Shown: positions 22,300-33,299, numbered from the stretch's first letter. The stretch is 64,000 bases of DNA from Phascolarctos cinereus (GCF_002099425.1 NW_018343972.1:434001-498000); one strand, 5' to 3'. Notes: a model not told the origin generated them from the sequence alone. Numbers and translations are program-made.

Positions 22300-22985
22300 G
22301 TTACACATGTGAAAAGGCCTGGAGATGCCAGCTAAACCCCAGGAATAATGACTTTTTAAGGCATTCAAGGATTTTTCCAATGCATGTTTTAATTCAAGTT
22401 TTAATCTGGAGAGAAGCCGGGGTAGCTTTGCAGAATGTAGGGAAAATGGGGAATTCAAAGATATTTTGCTCTTAAATTCAAGTCATGCTGAGAGGCCAGC
22501 CCTTAAGAAGGCATTCAGCAGCTGCTTTAATCAGTTATCAAATCTGAAATACAAAGACTAAGTATAGAGAAGCTAGGCCCCAGAGGGTCATCAGCAGTGA
22601 CTCACACATGTCTTTTTCCCATGGCTGCACATAATGTATAAGCTATCACTCAATACTCTGGCTTCCTTCTTCTGCAAGCTTCTGAACCACAGCCAGATCC
22701 CAGGACCCCCAAACACAGCTGTGACCTCTCTGGTGAAAGGCCAATCCGTTTTCAGGGTTACTTTTCCACCCCACATCTAGCAATGTCCCTTTCTGGCCTC
22801 CTTCCTTTTCCCACTGCCCAGGAATAGGTTAGAAGACCCAATGCTACTATAGAGATTTTTTTGAGCCTAGCTCAGTTTGGGCAACTATTTCTCAGAGCAA
22901 TTCTGCTGCTGGAGACTTCTAGGCACAGAGATAACACACAAAGCCTACCTTTCCTCTCCTTTGAGACACCCATTTCAGATACAAT
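22300..22985. other. No feature identified (unique intronic DNA)
   Basis: Non-repetitive sequence of mixed composition. No splice-flanked open frame recognised on the gene strand. Confidence 0.4.
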
Positions 22986-22987
22986 CA

Positions 22988-23130
22988 GTCACCTTCTAAT
23001 TTTTATCTATATGACCTTAGGCCAGTAGCTTCCTCTGGGCCTCAGTCTCTCCCTATGAAAAATACGAGGGCTGGCATTCCAGGTCCCATGTGCTAAGGTC
23101 CCATCCAGACCTGGCAGTCTATGGTTCTCA
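22988..23130 (+). repeat. THER1-type SINE fragment
   Basis: 'tatatgaccttaggccagtagc', 'gggcctcagtctc' and 'ggtcccatccagacctggcag' follow the THER1 3' half. Confidence 0.65.
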
Positions 23131-23479
23131 AGACCAACATTTGTCCACCTCAGGGAACCAGGTCATTGTCTGTGCTGGGAGAGGTCCCAGACTGGAAGAG
23201 CAGGTGAGGCTACAGGGCCAGAACCACAGCAACAAAAGCTATGGGGAAAGTGTCCCTGCCCTGAAGCCTAGATCTGGCCCAGCTAGCCTGATACCTGACT
23301 TTAGTAATGTGAGGAAAAGCATCAGTTCCCCAGAGTCAAGAGAGCATCATATACCAAAGCTGTAGGGCCATTAGGACTTTAAGAATCTGAGAATGGACTA
23401 GGGCCAGGCTCCAATCCACCGGCCCAAAGCCAGTGGTTGGTACAGCCTCATTGCTATTTGAGGTATTCTCAGTCCTACC

Positions 23480-23878
23480 ACCTGCCTGCTTGTCTGTAAG
23501 TACATCTCCCTACCAGTCTATAGGATCACTGTCTGGGGCCAGGCTTTTCTCTGGTCGTCCCTCATACCTGGAATGCTCCCCTTCCTCATCTCTACCTCCT
23601 GGCTTCCTTCAAGTCACAGCTAAAATCCCACCTTTCACAGGAAGCCTTTCCCGATCTGATTCCTCTCAACTTAGTTCTAGTGCCTTCCTTCTGTTGATTA
23701 TTTCCAATTTATCCTGTCTATAGCCAGTTTGTATATAACTGTTGGCATGTTGTTTCTCCCATTAGACAGAGGACTCCTTCAGAGTAAGAGCTGACTTTGT
23801 TCTTTCCTTGTATCCCTAGTGCTTAACGCAGTGGCTGGCACACAGTAGGCACTTAAATGTTTACTGATTGACTGATTT
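23480..23878 (+). repeat. L2-type LINE 3' end
   Basis: 'ctcatacctggaatgctcccc', 'cttcaagtcacagctaaaatcccacc', 'ttctgttgattatttccaatttatcctg' and 'ctggcacacagtaggcac' with 'gtttactgattgactga'. It is well preserved. Confidence 0.88.
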
Positions 23879-23934
23879 TTACAGACATTTATAATCTATC
23901 CACTATTTCTACTCCCTTCCCTTGACCACCCCAT

Positions 23935-24062
23935 TGAAAAGAAGGAAGGGAGGAAGGAAAAAAGAAAGAGAAAAAGAAAGGAAGAAAGAAGAAAGGAAAG
24001 AAGAAAGGAAAGAAGGAAAGAAAAAAGGAAGGAAAATGAAAGAAAGAAAGAAAAAGAAAAAC
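23935..24062. repeat. GA-rich (GGAA/GAAA)n tract
   Basis: About 125 bp of almost pure purine on the plus strand. Long open frames read through it on both strands are artefacts. Confidence 0.92.
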
Positions 24063-24069
24063 AGAACCC

Positions 24070-24510
24070 TCATAATAAGTGTGCAAAGTCCAGCAAAACA
24101 AATTCCTACATTGACTATTCCCAAAAATGTATGTCTCTCACTACATTTTAAGGCTGTCACCTCTCTGTTTTGTCTTTGGTCCTCTGCACTCATAGTTTAT
24201 CAACACATTGATCAGAGTCCTAAAGTCTTTCAAAGCTGTTTTTCCTCTAAAATGTCATTGTAATCATATAAATTGTTCTCCTAATGTCTATGTATAGCCT
24301 ATATCAGATTGCATGCCATCTTGGGGAGGGAGGGAGGGGGAGAAAAATTTAAAACTCAAAAGCTTATGGAAGTGATGCTTGATAAATCAAAATAAATTAA
24401 TTTTTAAAAATAAAATTTTTAATTTTAAAAAATAAAATAAAAGACTAAAAAATAAATAAATTATTCTCCTAGTTCTGCTGAATTTGCTCTGCATTAGTAC
24501 ATAGAGATAT
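24070..24510 (-). repeat. L1/HAL1-type 3' end, antisense, split
   Basis: Read on the minus strand it gives the motif 'gagacatacatttttgggaa' and the 'aggagaacaatttatatgatt' region. It is interrupted at 24284-24455 by a sense L1 tail and resumes with 'gttctgctgaatttgctctg'. Confidence 0.7.
24284..24455 (+). mobile_element. 5'-truncated L1 3' end with target duplication
   Basis: The marsupial L1 terminus 'cagattgcatgccatcttgggg', a G-rich run, 'gcttatggaagtgatgcttga' and an A-rich tail are flanked by 16-bp direct repeats: ataaattgttctccta (24268-24283) and ataaattattctccta (24456-24471), one mismatch. A textbook truncated L1 insertion. Confidence 0.88.
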
Positions 24511-24850
24511 AGCTGGCATTACCTTAAAAATCATCTGATCTAACCATGATTCCAAAGGACCAAAGATGAAGAATGCTACCCATACCTCCTGACAGAAGAG
24601 TGAGAGACTAAATATGCAGAATGAGACATGCATTTTGGATGTAGCCAATGTAGGAACTTGTTTTGTTTGGGAATTCATATGTGCAGTTTTTGTTTGCCCT
24701 TTTTTCCTTCCAGGGGAAGGGAGAGGGGAGACGAAGGAAAAAATGCTTCTTAACTGAAAAAAAAAACAAAAATTATTTGATTCGATTACCTCATTTTACA
24801 AAGGGAAGAACTAAGATTAGGGAACTAACTTGCCAAATGTAGCAAGTAGT
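24510..24850 (-). repeat. THER1/MIR SINE, antisense, split by an L1/HAL1 3' end
   Basis: 'accttaaaaatcatctgatctaacc' and, after the insert, 'gattacctcattttacaaagg' form one reversed THER1. The flanks of the insert (atcatctgatctaac, attatttgattcgat) look like a target duplication eroded almost only by transitions. Confidence 0.6.
24538..24772 (+). repeat. L1/HAL1-type 3' end inserted in THER1
   Basis: 'catgattccaaaggaccaaagatgaag', 'cctcctgacagaagagtgag', 'gaatgagacatgcattttgg', 'tgtaggaacttgttttg', then a G-rich run and the A-rich end at 24758-24772. It lies opposite the antisense copy just upstream, giving an inverted pair. Confidence 0.75.
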
Positions 24851-24852
24851 AG

Positions 24853-25080
24853 AGACAAATAGAATGCTGGGCCTGGAGTCACGAAGATCTGAGTTTAAAT
24901 TCAGCCTCTGACACTAGCTGTGTGTGACCTTGAGTAAGTTGCTTAACCTTTGTCTGCCTCCATTTCCTCCTCTGTAAAAATTAGGATAATAGTAGCACCT
25001 ACCTCCCAGGGTTATGAGGATCAAATGAAATAACATTTGTAAAGCACTTAGCACGGTGCCTGGCACATAGTAGGAGCCTT
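24853..25080 (+). repeat. MIR SINE, full length
   Basis: 'aatgctgggcctggagtcac', 'gtgtgaccttgagtaagttgc', 'cctacctcccagggttatgagg', 'gcctggcacatagtaggag'. Confidence 0.9.
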
Positions 25081-25430
25081 CCTCCCTGTACCACACTGCT
25101 CTCGTCACCTGGTGTGCTCTTGGCTGTATGATCTCACTTACTCTCTTCTGATAGTGCTGACTCTGTACTTGGCCCACCTAGCTAAGGCCTGGCATCTGAC
25201 CATCCCATCCCTTTGTTCCCCTATTCTGCTGAACTCTCTGGTACATGACTTTTGTTTAGGACTGTCATTTGTTGAATCATAGTTGTGGGCAACAGGCTTG
25301 CCAGAAGCAGCAAAAGCTGCTCTACCTGGTCCCCAAGAACCCCAGAGGCTCCTAACAACCTCCATTAACCCTGTGCATCTCACAGGTCTACCTCACCATC
25401 CCAACAGATGAGTGGCCTTTCTATAGAAGT
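25081..25430. other. No feature identified (unique intronic DNA)
   Basis: Non-repetitive sequence just downstream (in transcript sense) of the first coding exon. No exon recognised. Confidence 0.4.
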
Positions 25431-25434
25431 TCAA

Positions 25435-26040
25435 AGTTGGCAACTAACAGGTTGGAGAGAATTAAGAAGAAGGCAAGCAGAATAGCTGGGGGATATAGCC
25501 ACGTAATATAAAGGATGGTAGAGATATTTTAACCCGATAAAGAGAAGACTTCGGCAGACATGATAGCTCGCAGAAGAGCTGCCATGGGAAAAAGTGATGA
25601 CTTACTCTGCTCGGCCCCGGAAGGGCAGAACTGGGAGCAATCGGTAGAGGCTACAGGGAGAGAGACAGACTTTGGCTTGCTATGAGGAGAAAGCTTCCTA
25701 GTATCAGAGCTGTCCGAAAGTGAATTAGCTGCCTCAGGAAGTAATGAATGCCCTGTCATTGGAAGTTTTCAAGAGGAGGGGTCAGGGCGTGGTGCAGTGG
25801 ATAGAGCACCAGCTCTGAGGTCAGGAGGACCTGAGTTCAAATCCAGCTTCAGACCAAACACTTGACACTTCCTAGCTCTGTGACCTTGGGCAAGTCACTT
25901 AACCCCAACTGCCTCAATTTAAAAAAAAAGAGGAGGGGTAAATGACCACTGGTCAAGGATAGTATAAATTGAGTCCCAGCTTTGGATAAGTGGTGGGCTG
26001 ACCACTCAGACCCCTTTCATTCTATAATTCTGTGATATTT
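25435..26040 (-). repeat. L3/CR1-type LINE 3' end, antisense, split by a SINE
   Basis: 'gataaagagaagacttcggc', 'gaagagctgccatggg', 'ctgctcggccccggaagggcagaactgggagcaat', 'gcttcctagtatcagagctgtccgaaagtgaa' and 'agctgcctcaggaagtaatgaatg' follow the antisense 3' UTR of the CR1/L3 clade. It ends near 'ataattctgtgat'. Confidence 0.78.
25783..25927 (+). mobile_element. tRNA-derived marsupial SINE with perfect target duplication
   Basis: Body 'gtggtgcagtggatagagcacc', 'gacctgagttcaaatccagc', 'ggcaagtcacttaacccc' and an A tail. Perfect 12-bp direct repeats aagaggaggggt lie at 25771-25782 and 25928-25939 (the first As may belong to the tail). It is inserted in the L3 element. Confidence 0.93.
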
Positions 26041-26145
26041 TCTCCATGGGGAGAGAGGGAGGAATGGGTCAAGTTTTTTGCCCTCCATGCTGATAATGGA
26101 TCAACCAGATAAAGCTGATAAGGTTAGTCACGGGCTCATGACTCA

Positions 26146-26315
<170 letters not shown>

Positions 26316-26335
26316 CTGCAAGACAGAAGAAGGTT
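26316..26335 (-). other. PLEKHA2: Splice acceptor of PLEKHA2 exon 2
   Basis: Minus strand reads CAACCTTCTTCTGTCTTGCAG before the exon: a pyrimidine tract and a CAG acceptor at 26316-26318. Confidence 0.88.
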
Positions 26336-26878
26336 GAGGAGGAATCTTTCTAGCACTTAGCTCATAGCTACAGAGGAGTGTAACTAGGGTCTTCAATAGC
26401 TTTTCTTTCCAAGGCATCAAATTCTCCACCCCAGCCACTTCCCACAGATCTACCTCCACTGTGGGGAAGCCCAATCATCAGCTTCAGTAGCTAGAGAAAC
26501 CTATGCAAAGCTATGCCAGGGTCATTGAGAAGGGTAATCCCTTCTCCAAGAAGAAGGGAAGATAATAATACAAGATCAAATCCTTGGGAGTACATGGCAA
26601 GCATACATTCCTGAGTTCTACTTCCTTCTACCAACACATCCTTACTAGTCGTACCTCCACCCAAGAGACTGCTTTTTAACTGAACAGGAGAGAGATTATG
26701 AGAAAGCCCCCCAAATCCAAAGTCTAGACCAAATAAATAACTACTACATTCTTCTATACTACACTACACCATGCCATACTATTCTGGGGCAGCATGGCCC
26801 TTTTCTCCACTTTATTTCCATAAGAATACAGGAGGACAACTATATTTTTGGCTCCTTGGAAGAACATTTTACAGCAAG
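26336..26878. other. No feature identified (unique, exon-flanking)
   Basis: Repeat-free intronic sequence just upstream of exon 2. It has a CCTTTCTCCAC/pyrimidine bias but no second acceptor with coding content. Confidence 0.4.
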
Positions 26879-26879
26879 T

Positions 26880-27062
26880 ATGGGATTAGTGGAAGGAGTA
26901 TTAGACCTGAGCTTGGAATCAGCAGATCTGAATGCAAAACCTCTCTCCAATGCTTACTAGCTAACTGTTTGACCATGGACAAGTCACTTAACCTCTTAGC
27001 CTCAGTTTCCTCATTGGCAAAATGAAAAGGTTAGACTTCTTTCTAGTCTTATTGTTTCATTA
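26880..27062 (+). repeat. THER1/MIR-type SINE
   Basis: 'gcttggaatcagcagatctgaatgc', 'accatggacaagtcacttaacctc', 'cctcagtttcctcattggc' and 'ggttagacttctttctagtc'. Confidence 0.85.
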
Positions 27063-27079
27063 ATTCACCTCATGAAATC

Positions 27080-27220
27080 TGCAATCCAGTCAAACAGGCC
27101 TCCTCTCTTTTCTTCACAAATGATACTGTATCTCCAGTCTTTACACTGGCCATCCCCCCCTTATTTAACTACTTTGTATGTATTTGTATTTATTAAGTTT
27201 GTTTTTCTGCTGAAAGTATG

Positions 27221-27282
<62 letters not shown>

Positions 27283-27475
27283 CACATACTTGTACACATA
27301 AATATGTATTACATAATATATGTTCCACACATTTCAAATGTACTCACTGTATATTAGAATTTAAGTTCATTGTGAGGTGGGATTTTTTTTTCATTCTATT
27401 TCCTTGTATCCCCAGCACCCAACCCAGCGCATGGCATGTAGTAGGCATTTAATTAATATTTGTTGATTTACTGAA
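27080..27475 (+). repeat. L2/L3-type LINE 3' end with TA expansion
   Basis: 'tacactggccatcccccc', later 'attagaatttaagttcattgtgagg', 'tccttgtatccccagcaccc' and 'gcatggcatgtagtaggc' with 'taatatttgttgattt'. A TA microsatellite splits it. Confidence 0.8.
27225..27282. repeat. (TA)n microsatellite
   Basis: Almost uninterrupted TA units with a TATG variant near the right end, in the LINE fragment. Confidence 0.96.
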
Positions 27476-27794
27476 GGTCTCTTCTAGCTCTCAATACTCT
27501 AAATATGTTACCAGACAACCTATTCTAGACCCAGAATCAGAGTAATGATGTTCTGAATTAGTCAAAAGAGGAGGTCCACCTTGTCATCATCATCTTGGGG
27601 CAAGATATGCAGGAGGCAAAGTCTCTAAGCCTTCCTCTTCTCACCCTGCCAGAAGAATTGAATTGGTCAAGACCTAAGGTACTACCTGAGAGTAAGGTTT
27701 GTGAGGGTCATTTCTGCTGTACTTTACAAACATTCTGCCTGGAACGTTGGAACTATTACTTCTATGGGCCTCTCCTCTATCATACTGCCTCTTT
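27476..27794. other. No feature identified
   Basis: It begins with a few bases of a THER1-like tail ('tcttctagctctcaatactct'); the rest appears unique. Confidence 0.35.
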
Positions 27795-27915
27795 TCCTGT
27801 GTGACTTACAGGGAAGTGTCTTAACCTGTTGGCCTCAGTTTCCTCACCTGCAAAATGAGGAGGTTGGGCTAGCCAACCAGAAGGTTGGGACCTTCAGGTT
27901 CCCCATTCTCTGTCA
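27795..27915 (+). repeat. THER1/MIR-type SINE fragment
   Basis: 'tgtgtgacttacagggaagtg', 'ggcctcagtttcctcacctgc', 'aatgaggaggttgggctag' and 'gggaccttcaggttcc'. Confidence 0.8.
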
Positions 27916-28288
27916 CTCAGTTTTACTGCCAGAGATACAAACTACATTTCCTTATCACCTACTTTCAGACTTTTATCTCTACACACCTTAGTCTTCCACT
28001 TCCTCTAGTCCCACTTCCCCTGCCAGCCCATCTAACAGACTCCTCTTAAGTGCCCTTTGGAACCTCCAGGTTAAAAGGGTTAATTGTTGCTTTTTTGTTT
28101 TACACTGTAATCATTTCCGGGGAGCCCTCCACCATAAAGTGAGCCTTTCCTTGAGATAAAGAAAACCAGTTAGGGAAAGCCAACCAAAGGACACAGTGAC
28201 TGTATCTGAGAATGCACACAATATTCCACACCCATAGTCACCCTACTCTTCAGGAAAAGAGAGGAAATATACTGCATCAACTCTTCTT
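27916..28288. other. No feature identified
   Basis: Apparently unique intronic DNA. Confidence 0.4.
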
Positions 28289-28289
28289 C

Positions 28290-28800
28290 ATTACAACATA
28301 CACACAACCTTCTGCTTGCTTTATGTCCTTTGCCTTTATATTATTGTAGTCATTGTGTGCATTGTTCTCCGGGTTCTGCTCACTTTATTTTATTTCAGCT
28401 CATATAAGTCTTTCCATATTTCTCTGAATTCCTCAGATGGTACAGTGCAAAGAGCACTGGCTCTGGAGTCAGAGGACCTGGATGAGAATCTTACCTCTAA
28501 AGCTTACTACCTGAGTGACCTTGGGCATGTCACTACACATTTCTGGGCCTCAATTTCTTCACCCATGAAATGAGGAAGATGGGCTTTAAGTCCCGGGTCT
28601 CAATTTATGACCTTATGATTACCATTTATTATGGCACAATATTTTATAACATTCACATCTCAATTTTTTCAGATGTTTCCCAATTGACAGACACCATCTG
28701 TTTCCAGTTTTTTGCTACCACATAAAATGCTGTTGTAGTTTTTTTCTTACATAAACAAATTTGCTTACATCTTCTAACTTTTCCAATATTCTTGAACATC
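28290..28800 (-). repeat. L1 3' end, antisense, split by a MIR/THER1
   Basis: 'cattgttctccgggttctgctcac', 'cagctcatataagtctttcc', then after the SINE 'ttatggcacaatattttataac' and 'ttcccaattgacagacacc' match the reverse complement of the marsupial L1 end. Confidence 0.78.
28438..28612 (+). repeat. MIR/THER1-type SINE inside L1
   Basis: 'ggtacagtgcaaagagcactgg', 'gagtgaccttgggcatgtcac', 'ggcctcaatttcttcaccc' and 'gaggaagatgggctttaag'. Confidence 0.85.
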
Positions 28801-28996
28801 AAATGAAATCTAATTTTGCCCTAATACTCCATTCCTTAAAATTCTCTCCAGTGTAGGTTATTTCTCCTACATTCTCTAAGTTACAGGGTATCAGCATGTC
28901 TTTTTTTCCTCCATCATCACTACTACTTTTCTTTCATCAAAACTCTTTCCTTCTTCAAAGTTCATGAAATCAGACTATAGTTTGCTCTTTCTCAAT

Positions 28997-29085
28997 TTCT
29001 CTCTCTGTCTCTGTCTCTCTCACTCTGTGTGTCTCTCTCTGTCTCTGTCTCCCTGTCCCCCTCTCATTCTTTCTCTTCTTGCTGC
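28997..29085. repeat. CT-rich tract
   Basis: Imperfect (CTCTGT)n/(CT)n in the LINE. Confidence 0.9.
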
Positions 29086-29307
29086 TATCAACTACTGACC
29101 TCCAAGTTAGTCTCCCAACCTTCTTTAAAGCTCTTGGTATATAGTTCAGTCCTCCACTATACTTCATCCTCTGCCACCTGAATGATGCAACTTCAACTTG
29201 GCAATTCTTCTGCTTCTTTAACTCTGGTGATCTCAATCTCTGGTCTACTTCTGCATGGCCATGGACCTTAGAAGCCACTATCACCCACCACTATACCACC
29301 TCAAATT

Positions 29308-29485
29308 GTTGCAAGTAGAAGAGTTCTGGATTTGCAGTCAAAGGTGTAGATTCTAATATTTGCTCTTACTTAGGGATGTGACTTTGGACAAGTCACTTAC
29401 CTACTCTAGACTCAGCTTCTTCACCTGTAAAATAAGGGTGGTTGATCTCTGAAGTCCCTTCCTGCTCTAAATCTATGATCCCATG
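29308..29485 (+). repeat. THER1/MIR-type SINE
   Basis: 'gttctggatttgcagtcaaagg', 'gtgactttggacaagtcac', 'cagcttcttcacctgtaaaat' and 'cccttcctgctctaaatctatgat'. Confidence 0.88.
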
Positions 29486-29568
29486 AGGCTAAAACTCTGC
29501 AATTCTACTTTCTAATCATAACAGCCTCCCACCTCTCCCACTCCTTCACTACTACTGAACCTACTTTT

Positions 29569-29710
29569 TTCTTTAAATGAGGTAATCAGGGGTAAGTGAC
29601 TTGCCCAGAGTCACACAACTAGTGAATGTTATATGTCTGAGGCTAGATTTGAACTCAGGTCTTCCTGACTCCAGGGCCGGTGCTTTATCCACTACACCAC
29701 CTAACTGCCC
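29569..29710 (-). mobile_element. tRNA-derived marsupial SINE, antisense, with target duplication
   Basis: 'gtaagtgacttgcccagag', 'gatttgaactcaggtcttcc', 'ctacaccacctaactgcccc'. Flanks ctgaacctactttt (29555-29568) and ctgaaactactttt (29711-29724) differ at one base of 14. It is inserted in the L2. Confidence 0.9.
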
Positions 29711-30479
29711 CTGAAACTACTTTTCAACCCCATGATGAGCTCTGGTACCTTAACTCCTTTTCCCAATCCATTGTCCTTATTCTGGTTTCCCCCATCTAGC
29801 CACTTCAACAATTCACTAGCCATAATAATAGAATCATTCGTGCCCTTCACGTTTCTACAGCTCCCCCTATCAACTCTGGGTACCTCAATCATCTGATTTC
29901 TCTGCTGATCAGAGCTACAGAATATCTCTAAACCCTACTGACTTAACCAATTACAAATTCAAGCAATTTTGTTTTAGATGAACCTTCACTCTTGCTTAGC
30001 AGTCAGTTATTTAATTCATCCGCTAACCATTGCCTAGGTACTATTCCAAATCTCTTCCTGTCTCTTTAAGCCCCAACTACCACCCCACCCTCTCAGAAGA
30101 TAATCTCATCTCTTACTTTTCTGAGATTTGGATATGCATTTCTCAATTTCCCTCCTTACCACCTAAACACTACTGTATCTGTACCCACTCTCCTCTTTCC
30201 TGTCAGTGGAAGAGATGTCCATCTCCTTGCCAAGGCTAAAATGATATCCTTCCACCTGGGCTTGGATTCTATCCCTTCCTAACCCATCTGGAACCTTACC
30301 GATTCCAGCAAAATTCTTGTTGGAATCCTTCTCTCTCATGAATCTTCAATTTCTTCCTATCCGTTGGCTCCTTCCCTTTTACCTAAAATAATGCTCGTTT
30401 CCCCTCTTCTACAAATCAAAAACAAAATACTCTCCAACCCTTTCTTGCCTCACCTTCACTCCTACACTTTTTAAAAGAA

Positions 30480-31138
30480 TAGAATACCCAATAGACAGGT
30501 GATACTTTCACTTCCTCATCTTTTCTACAGCAATATCTCCCTCCCCCGCACCATTTTATTCTTTCTACTGATGAGTAACACAGGCCCTCAGAATAGTGTA
30601 GTTCAGACAGAAATCTAAGAATAGAACAGCCCAGGAGCCTCAATGGTAGCTCAATTAGTCCAGGATCAGCACCCAATTACCTCCAGCTCCCCAGAGCACA
30701 TAAAGAACAGTGGGAATCCCTGCATGGGAACATCACTCTCCGGGGCACAGAGAAGGTAAGACAGCCCAGTGACAAGCACTTTTCAGCTAGGCATATGTAA
30801 TTACAATGTAAGGAATAAAGGACCAGACCACCAGACACTGGCAGAGTAGGATTCCTCAGCTAGCTAGAGCCTACAAAGGTAAACTCTTGACCAACTTCCC
30901 CATATTTGTACCCTCTAAAGAAACCCTCAGAGAGCTGGGAGGTGAGGAGGAGGTAATATAATGATAACCAGCAAGGGGTGGGGCTGTTTGCTCCATTTTC
31001 AAGAGGACAGAGCCATCACCTTGCCTAAGCAGTCCTTGGCAACTACATCTGGGCCAAGGGTGGTCCCCTTTTGTTGCATCCAGGTACCTGGGCCGCCCAT
31101 GTCAGAACCACAGCCAGTGACATGGTTTCAATACCACC
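30480..31138. other. No feature identified
   Basis: Unique-looking intronic sequence. Confidence 0.4.
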
Positions 31139-31139
31139 T

Positions 31140-31245
31140 ACTCCTTAAGTCCTCAAAATTTGGCTTTCAATCCTACCTACCACTCTACTAAAATTGCTCT
31201 GAGGACAACAGTGACCTTATTGCTAAGTCCAATGGCCTCTGATTT
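31140..31245 (+). repeat. L2-type LINE RT fragment
   Basis: 'ctcaaaatttggctttcaatcctacc', 'tctactaaaattgctctgagg', 'gaccttattgctaagtccaatggcctc': the DNA equivalent of [19 protein letters not shown]. Confidence 0.7.
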
Positions 31246-31745
31246 CAATTCAACCATCATTTATTAAGCACCTACAATGCCTACTAGGCTCTGTCCTAGG
31301 CACCAGGGATACAATGATAAAACCCCAAATAGTCTCTGCCTTCAAGGAGCTTTCACTGGGAAACACAACCATACATACCTAAATAAATAGAAAGCATCAT
31401 CAGTGTAATGGAGGAAGGGAGAGGGATAGACACTGACAACTGGAGACTAAGGAAAGAATTAATATAGAAACTAGCATCTATCCAGAGCACAGTGTCCAGG
31501 TCACTTCATCCTTGATTCAACGAATATTTATTAAGCATCTACTATTCATTCATTCATTCATTCATTCATCACAGTGCTAGGCGCTGGAGGAAAGGTAAGA
31601 TTTAAATAAGACACAGTCCATACCCTCTCTGAGATTATAGTCTACTGGAGACCATAAACACAGATAATTAATAATCTATCAAATTATATTATGAGTATAT
31701 TAGGGTTACAAAACAAAGTGCTATGTGAAGTCTAAGGGGGAGGGA
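31246..31745 (-). repeat. Two L2 3' ends, antisense, in tandem
   Basis: The first starts 'catttattaagcacctacaatgc' (31256) with 'ctaggcaccagggatac'. The second starts 'gaatatttattaagcatctac' (31520), is interrupted by an (ATTC)n run at 31545-31570, and continues 'gctaggcgctggagg'. Confidence 0.8.
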
Positions 31746-31747
31746 AC

Positions 31748-32330
31748 AAGCATTTATTAAATGCCTCTGATGTGCCAGGTACAGTGTTAAGTGCTTTACA
31801 TATATTATCTCATTTGATCCTAAAGGGACATTCACTATTGATGGGAATGTACAGCATGGGGAGATCAGAGAAAGCTTCCTATGGTAAATGGTATTTGAAT
31901 TGGGATTTAAAGAATAGGTAGGTATTCAAAATAGGAGGGAGATAGTTTGGGGAGGATGGTTATAGGGGAGTAATTTCTGTTGAATTCCAGCGTATCCTTT
32001 AAATCCCAATTCTAATGCCATCTCCCATTGGGAAAAGCAAAAGTGAAAGTATAGAGGCAGGAACGTATGGGGTATGTATATGGGGAATGGCAAGTGGCCC
32101 AGTGTGGTGGGCACACAAAGGTAGCCTTATCAAAAGTTAGTGACTAATTGGATACAAGAAGTATGTATGGGGAAAATCAAAGATAACACTAAGGTTTCAA
32201 ATATGGAAAACTATGAAAAAATGGTGGTCCCCCTGACAGAAATAGTGAAATCAAAAGCAGCTACAAGTTGGAGGGATAAAGATAATGAGTTTGTCTCGGG
32301 ATCTGTTGAATTTGAGGTGCCAGCAAAGGC
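31748..32330 (-). repeat. MIR fragment followed by L2, antisense
   Basis: 31748-31825 reads 'tgatgtgccaggtacagtg ... ttatctcatttgatcc' (MIR). L2 phrases follow: 'atttgaattgggatttaaag' and 'gataacactaaggtttcaaatatgg', then 'gacagaaatagtgaaatc'. The stretch 31950-32110 between is not assigned. Confidence 0.65.
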
Positions 32331-32447
32331 CTCTTGTCTATACTCTGGCTTCTCCTTGCTTCACTCCCTTGCTTCACCTCAACTATGGTGGACCCCTTCC
32401 TCTATTTCCTTCACCAATTCCTTTTTCTCCTCTCATCACCTTAACTT

Positions 32448-32707
32448 CTTATTGTTGTTGTTCAGTCATTTTCAGACACATCCTACTTCATGATCCCATT
32501 ATGGGATTTTTTTGGGCAAAGATACTGGAGTGATTTGCCATTTCCTTCTCCAACTCATTTTAGAGATGAGAAAACTGAGGCAGACAGGGTTAAATTACTT
32601 GCCCAGGATCACACAGCTAGTAAGTATGTAAGGACAGATTTGAACTCACAAAGATAAGTATTCCTGACTTCAGGCGCAGCACTCTATCCATTGTGCCACC
32701 TAGCTGC
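32448..32707 (-). mobile_element. Mar1-type CORE-SINE, antisense, with perfect target duplication
   Basis: Head 'attgttgttgttcagtcatt', body 'cagatgag'-type core and 'tccattgtgccacctagctgc'. Perfect 11-bp direct repeats caccttaactt at 32437-32447 and 32708-32718. Confidence 0.93.
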
Positions 32708-32807
32708 CACCTTAACTTAGGTGTACCCCAAATCTCTTTTCCTTCTGTACTCTCTCCCTTTTTGATCTCACCCACTCTTTCAACTTTCCCTCTACACAAA
32801 TAACTCA

Positions 32808-32841
<34 letters not shown>
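32808..32841. repeat. (TA)n microsatellite
   Basis: Uninterrupted TA/ATGTAT run in the L2 fragment. Confidence 0.95.
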
Positions 32842-32845
<4 letters not shown>

Positions 32846-33164
32846 CTCCAACCTCACTCAACCCGGATGTTCTTTTAGTCCCAAACTCTTATACCCAATG
32901 TATCCAAAGCTGAGATTATTAACTTTCCTCCCAAATATCTCTTCTTCCTCCTCCTTCCTTCCCTAAGTCACTTCAAAGCAGAGGCTCAGACCCTCTCTGA
33001 TAAGGGAAATAGAGCTTTCCTTAGAGAGAAGAGAAGTGGGGAAAGCTGATCCTACAAACCTCACTCCTTTGTAGTTTATTTATGGGACTAATTCATTAAT
33101 TCATGTGGAGCTAGGGAAAAGCCAACACCTTCCTCCTTTCTGTCTCTAAAATAGATGTGTTTCA

Positions 33165-33295
33165 TCACAGAACTTAGAGCTAGAAAGAATCTTAGGCATC
33201 CTCTAATACAGGCCCTTGGTCACATGTTAATAAATAATAGTGCTCAGATTTAAACCCGTCTCCTAATTTTAAATGTAGTACTCTTTCCTCATGCC
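33165..33295 (-). repeat. THER1-type SINE, antisense
   Basis: 'cacagaacttagagctagaaagaatcttagg' opens the reversed family; the core is shortened before 'gctcagatttaaaccc'. Confidence 0.7.
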
Positions 33296-33299
33296 CTCT

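Larger units (their letters stand above)
28900..30475 (+). repeat. L2-type LINE ORF2 region, decayed
   Basis: Pyrimidine-rich sense L2 text: 'ttctttaactctggtgatctcaatctc', 'acaattcactagcc', 'cacgtttctacagctccccctatcaactctgg' and 'cttcctatccgttggctccttcccttttacc'. The last phrase recurs at 62800 in the other long L2. A CT tract, a THER1 and a tRNA-SINE lie within it. Confidence 0.6.
32340..33000 (+). repeat. L2-type LINE ORF2 fragment, split by Mar1
   Basis: Flanking parts 'tagttgcaccc'-type text: 'ttaggtgtaccccaaatctc' after the SINE, then 'tcactcaacccggatgttc' and 'agctgagattattaactttcc', the L2 stretch coding GVPQGS to the TWMS-x-x-LKLN region. Confidence 0.65.

Noticed and set aside
23889-24263. 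Lys/Glu-rich and Phe/Ser-rich frames
   Set aside because: Translation of a GA-rich simple repeat on both strands.
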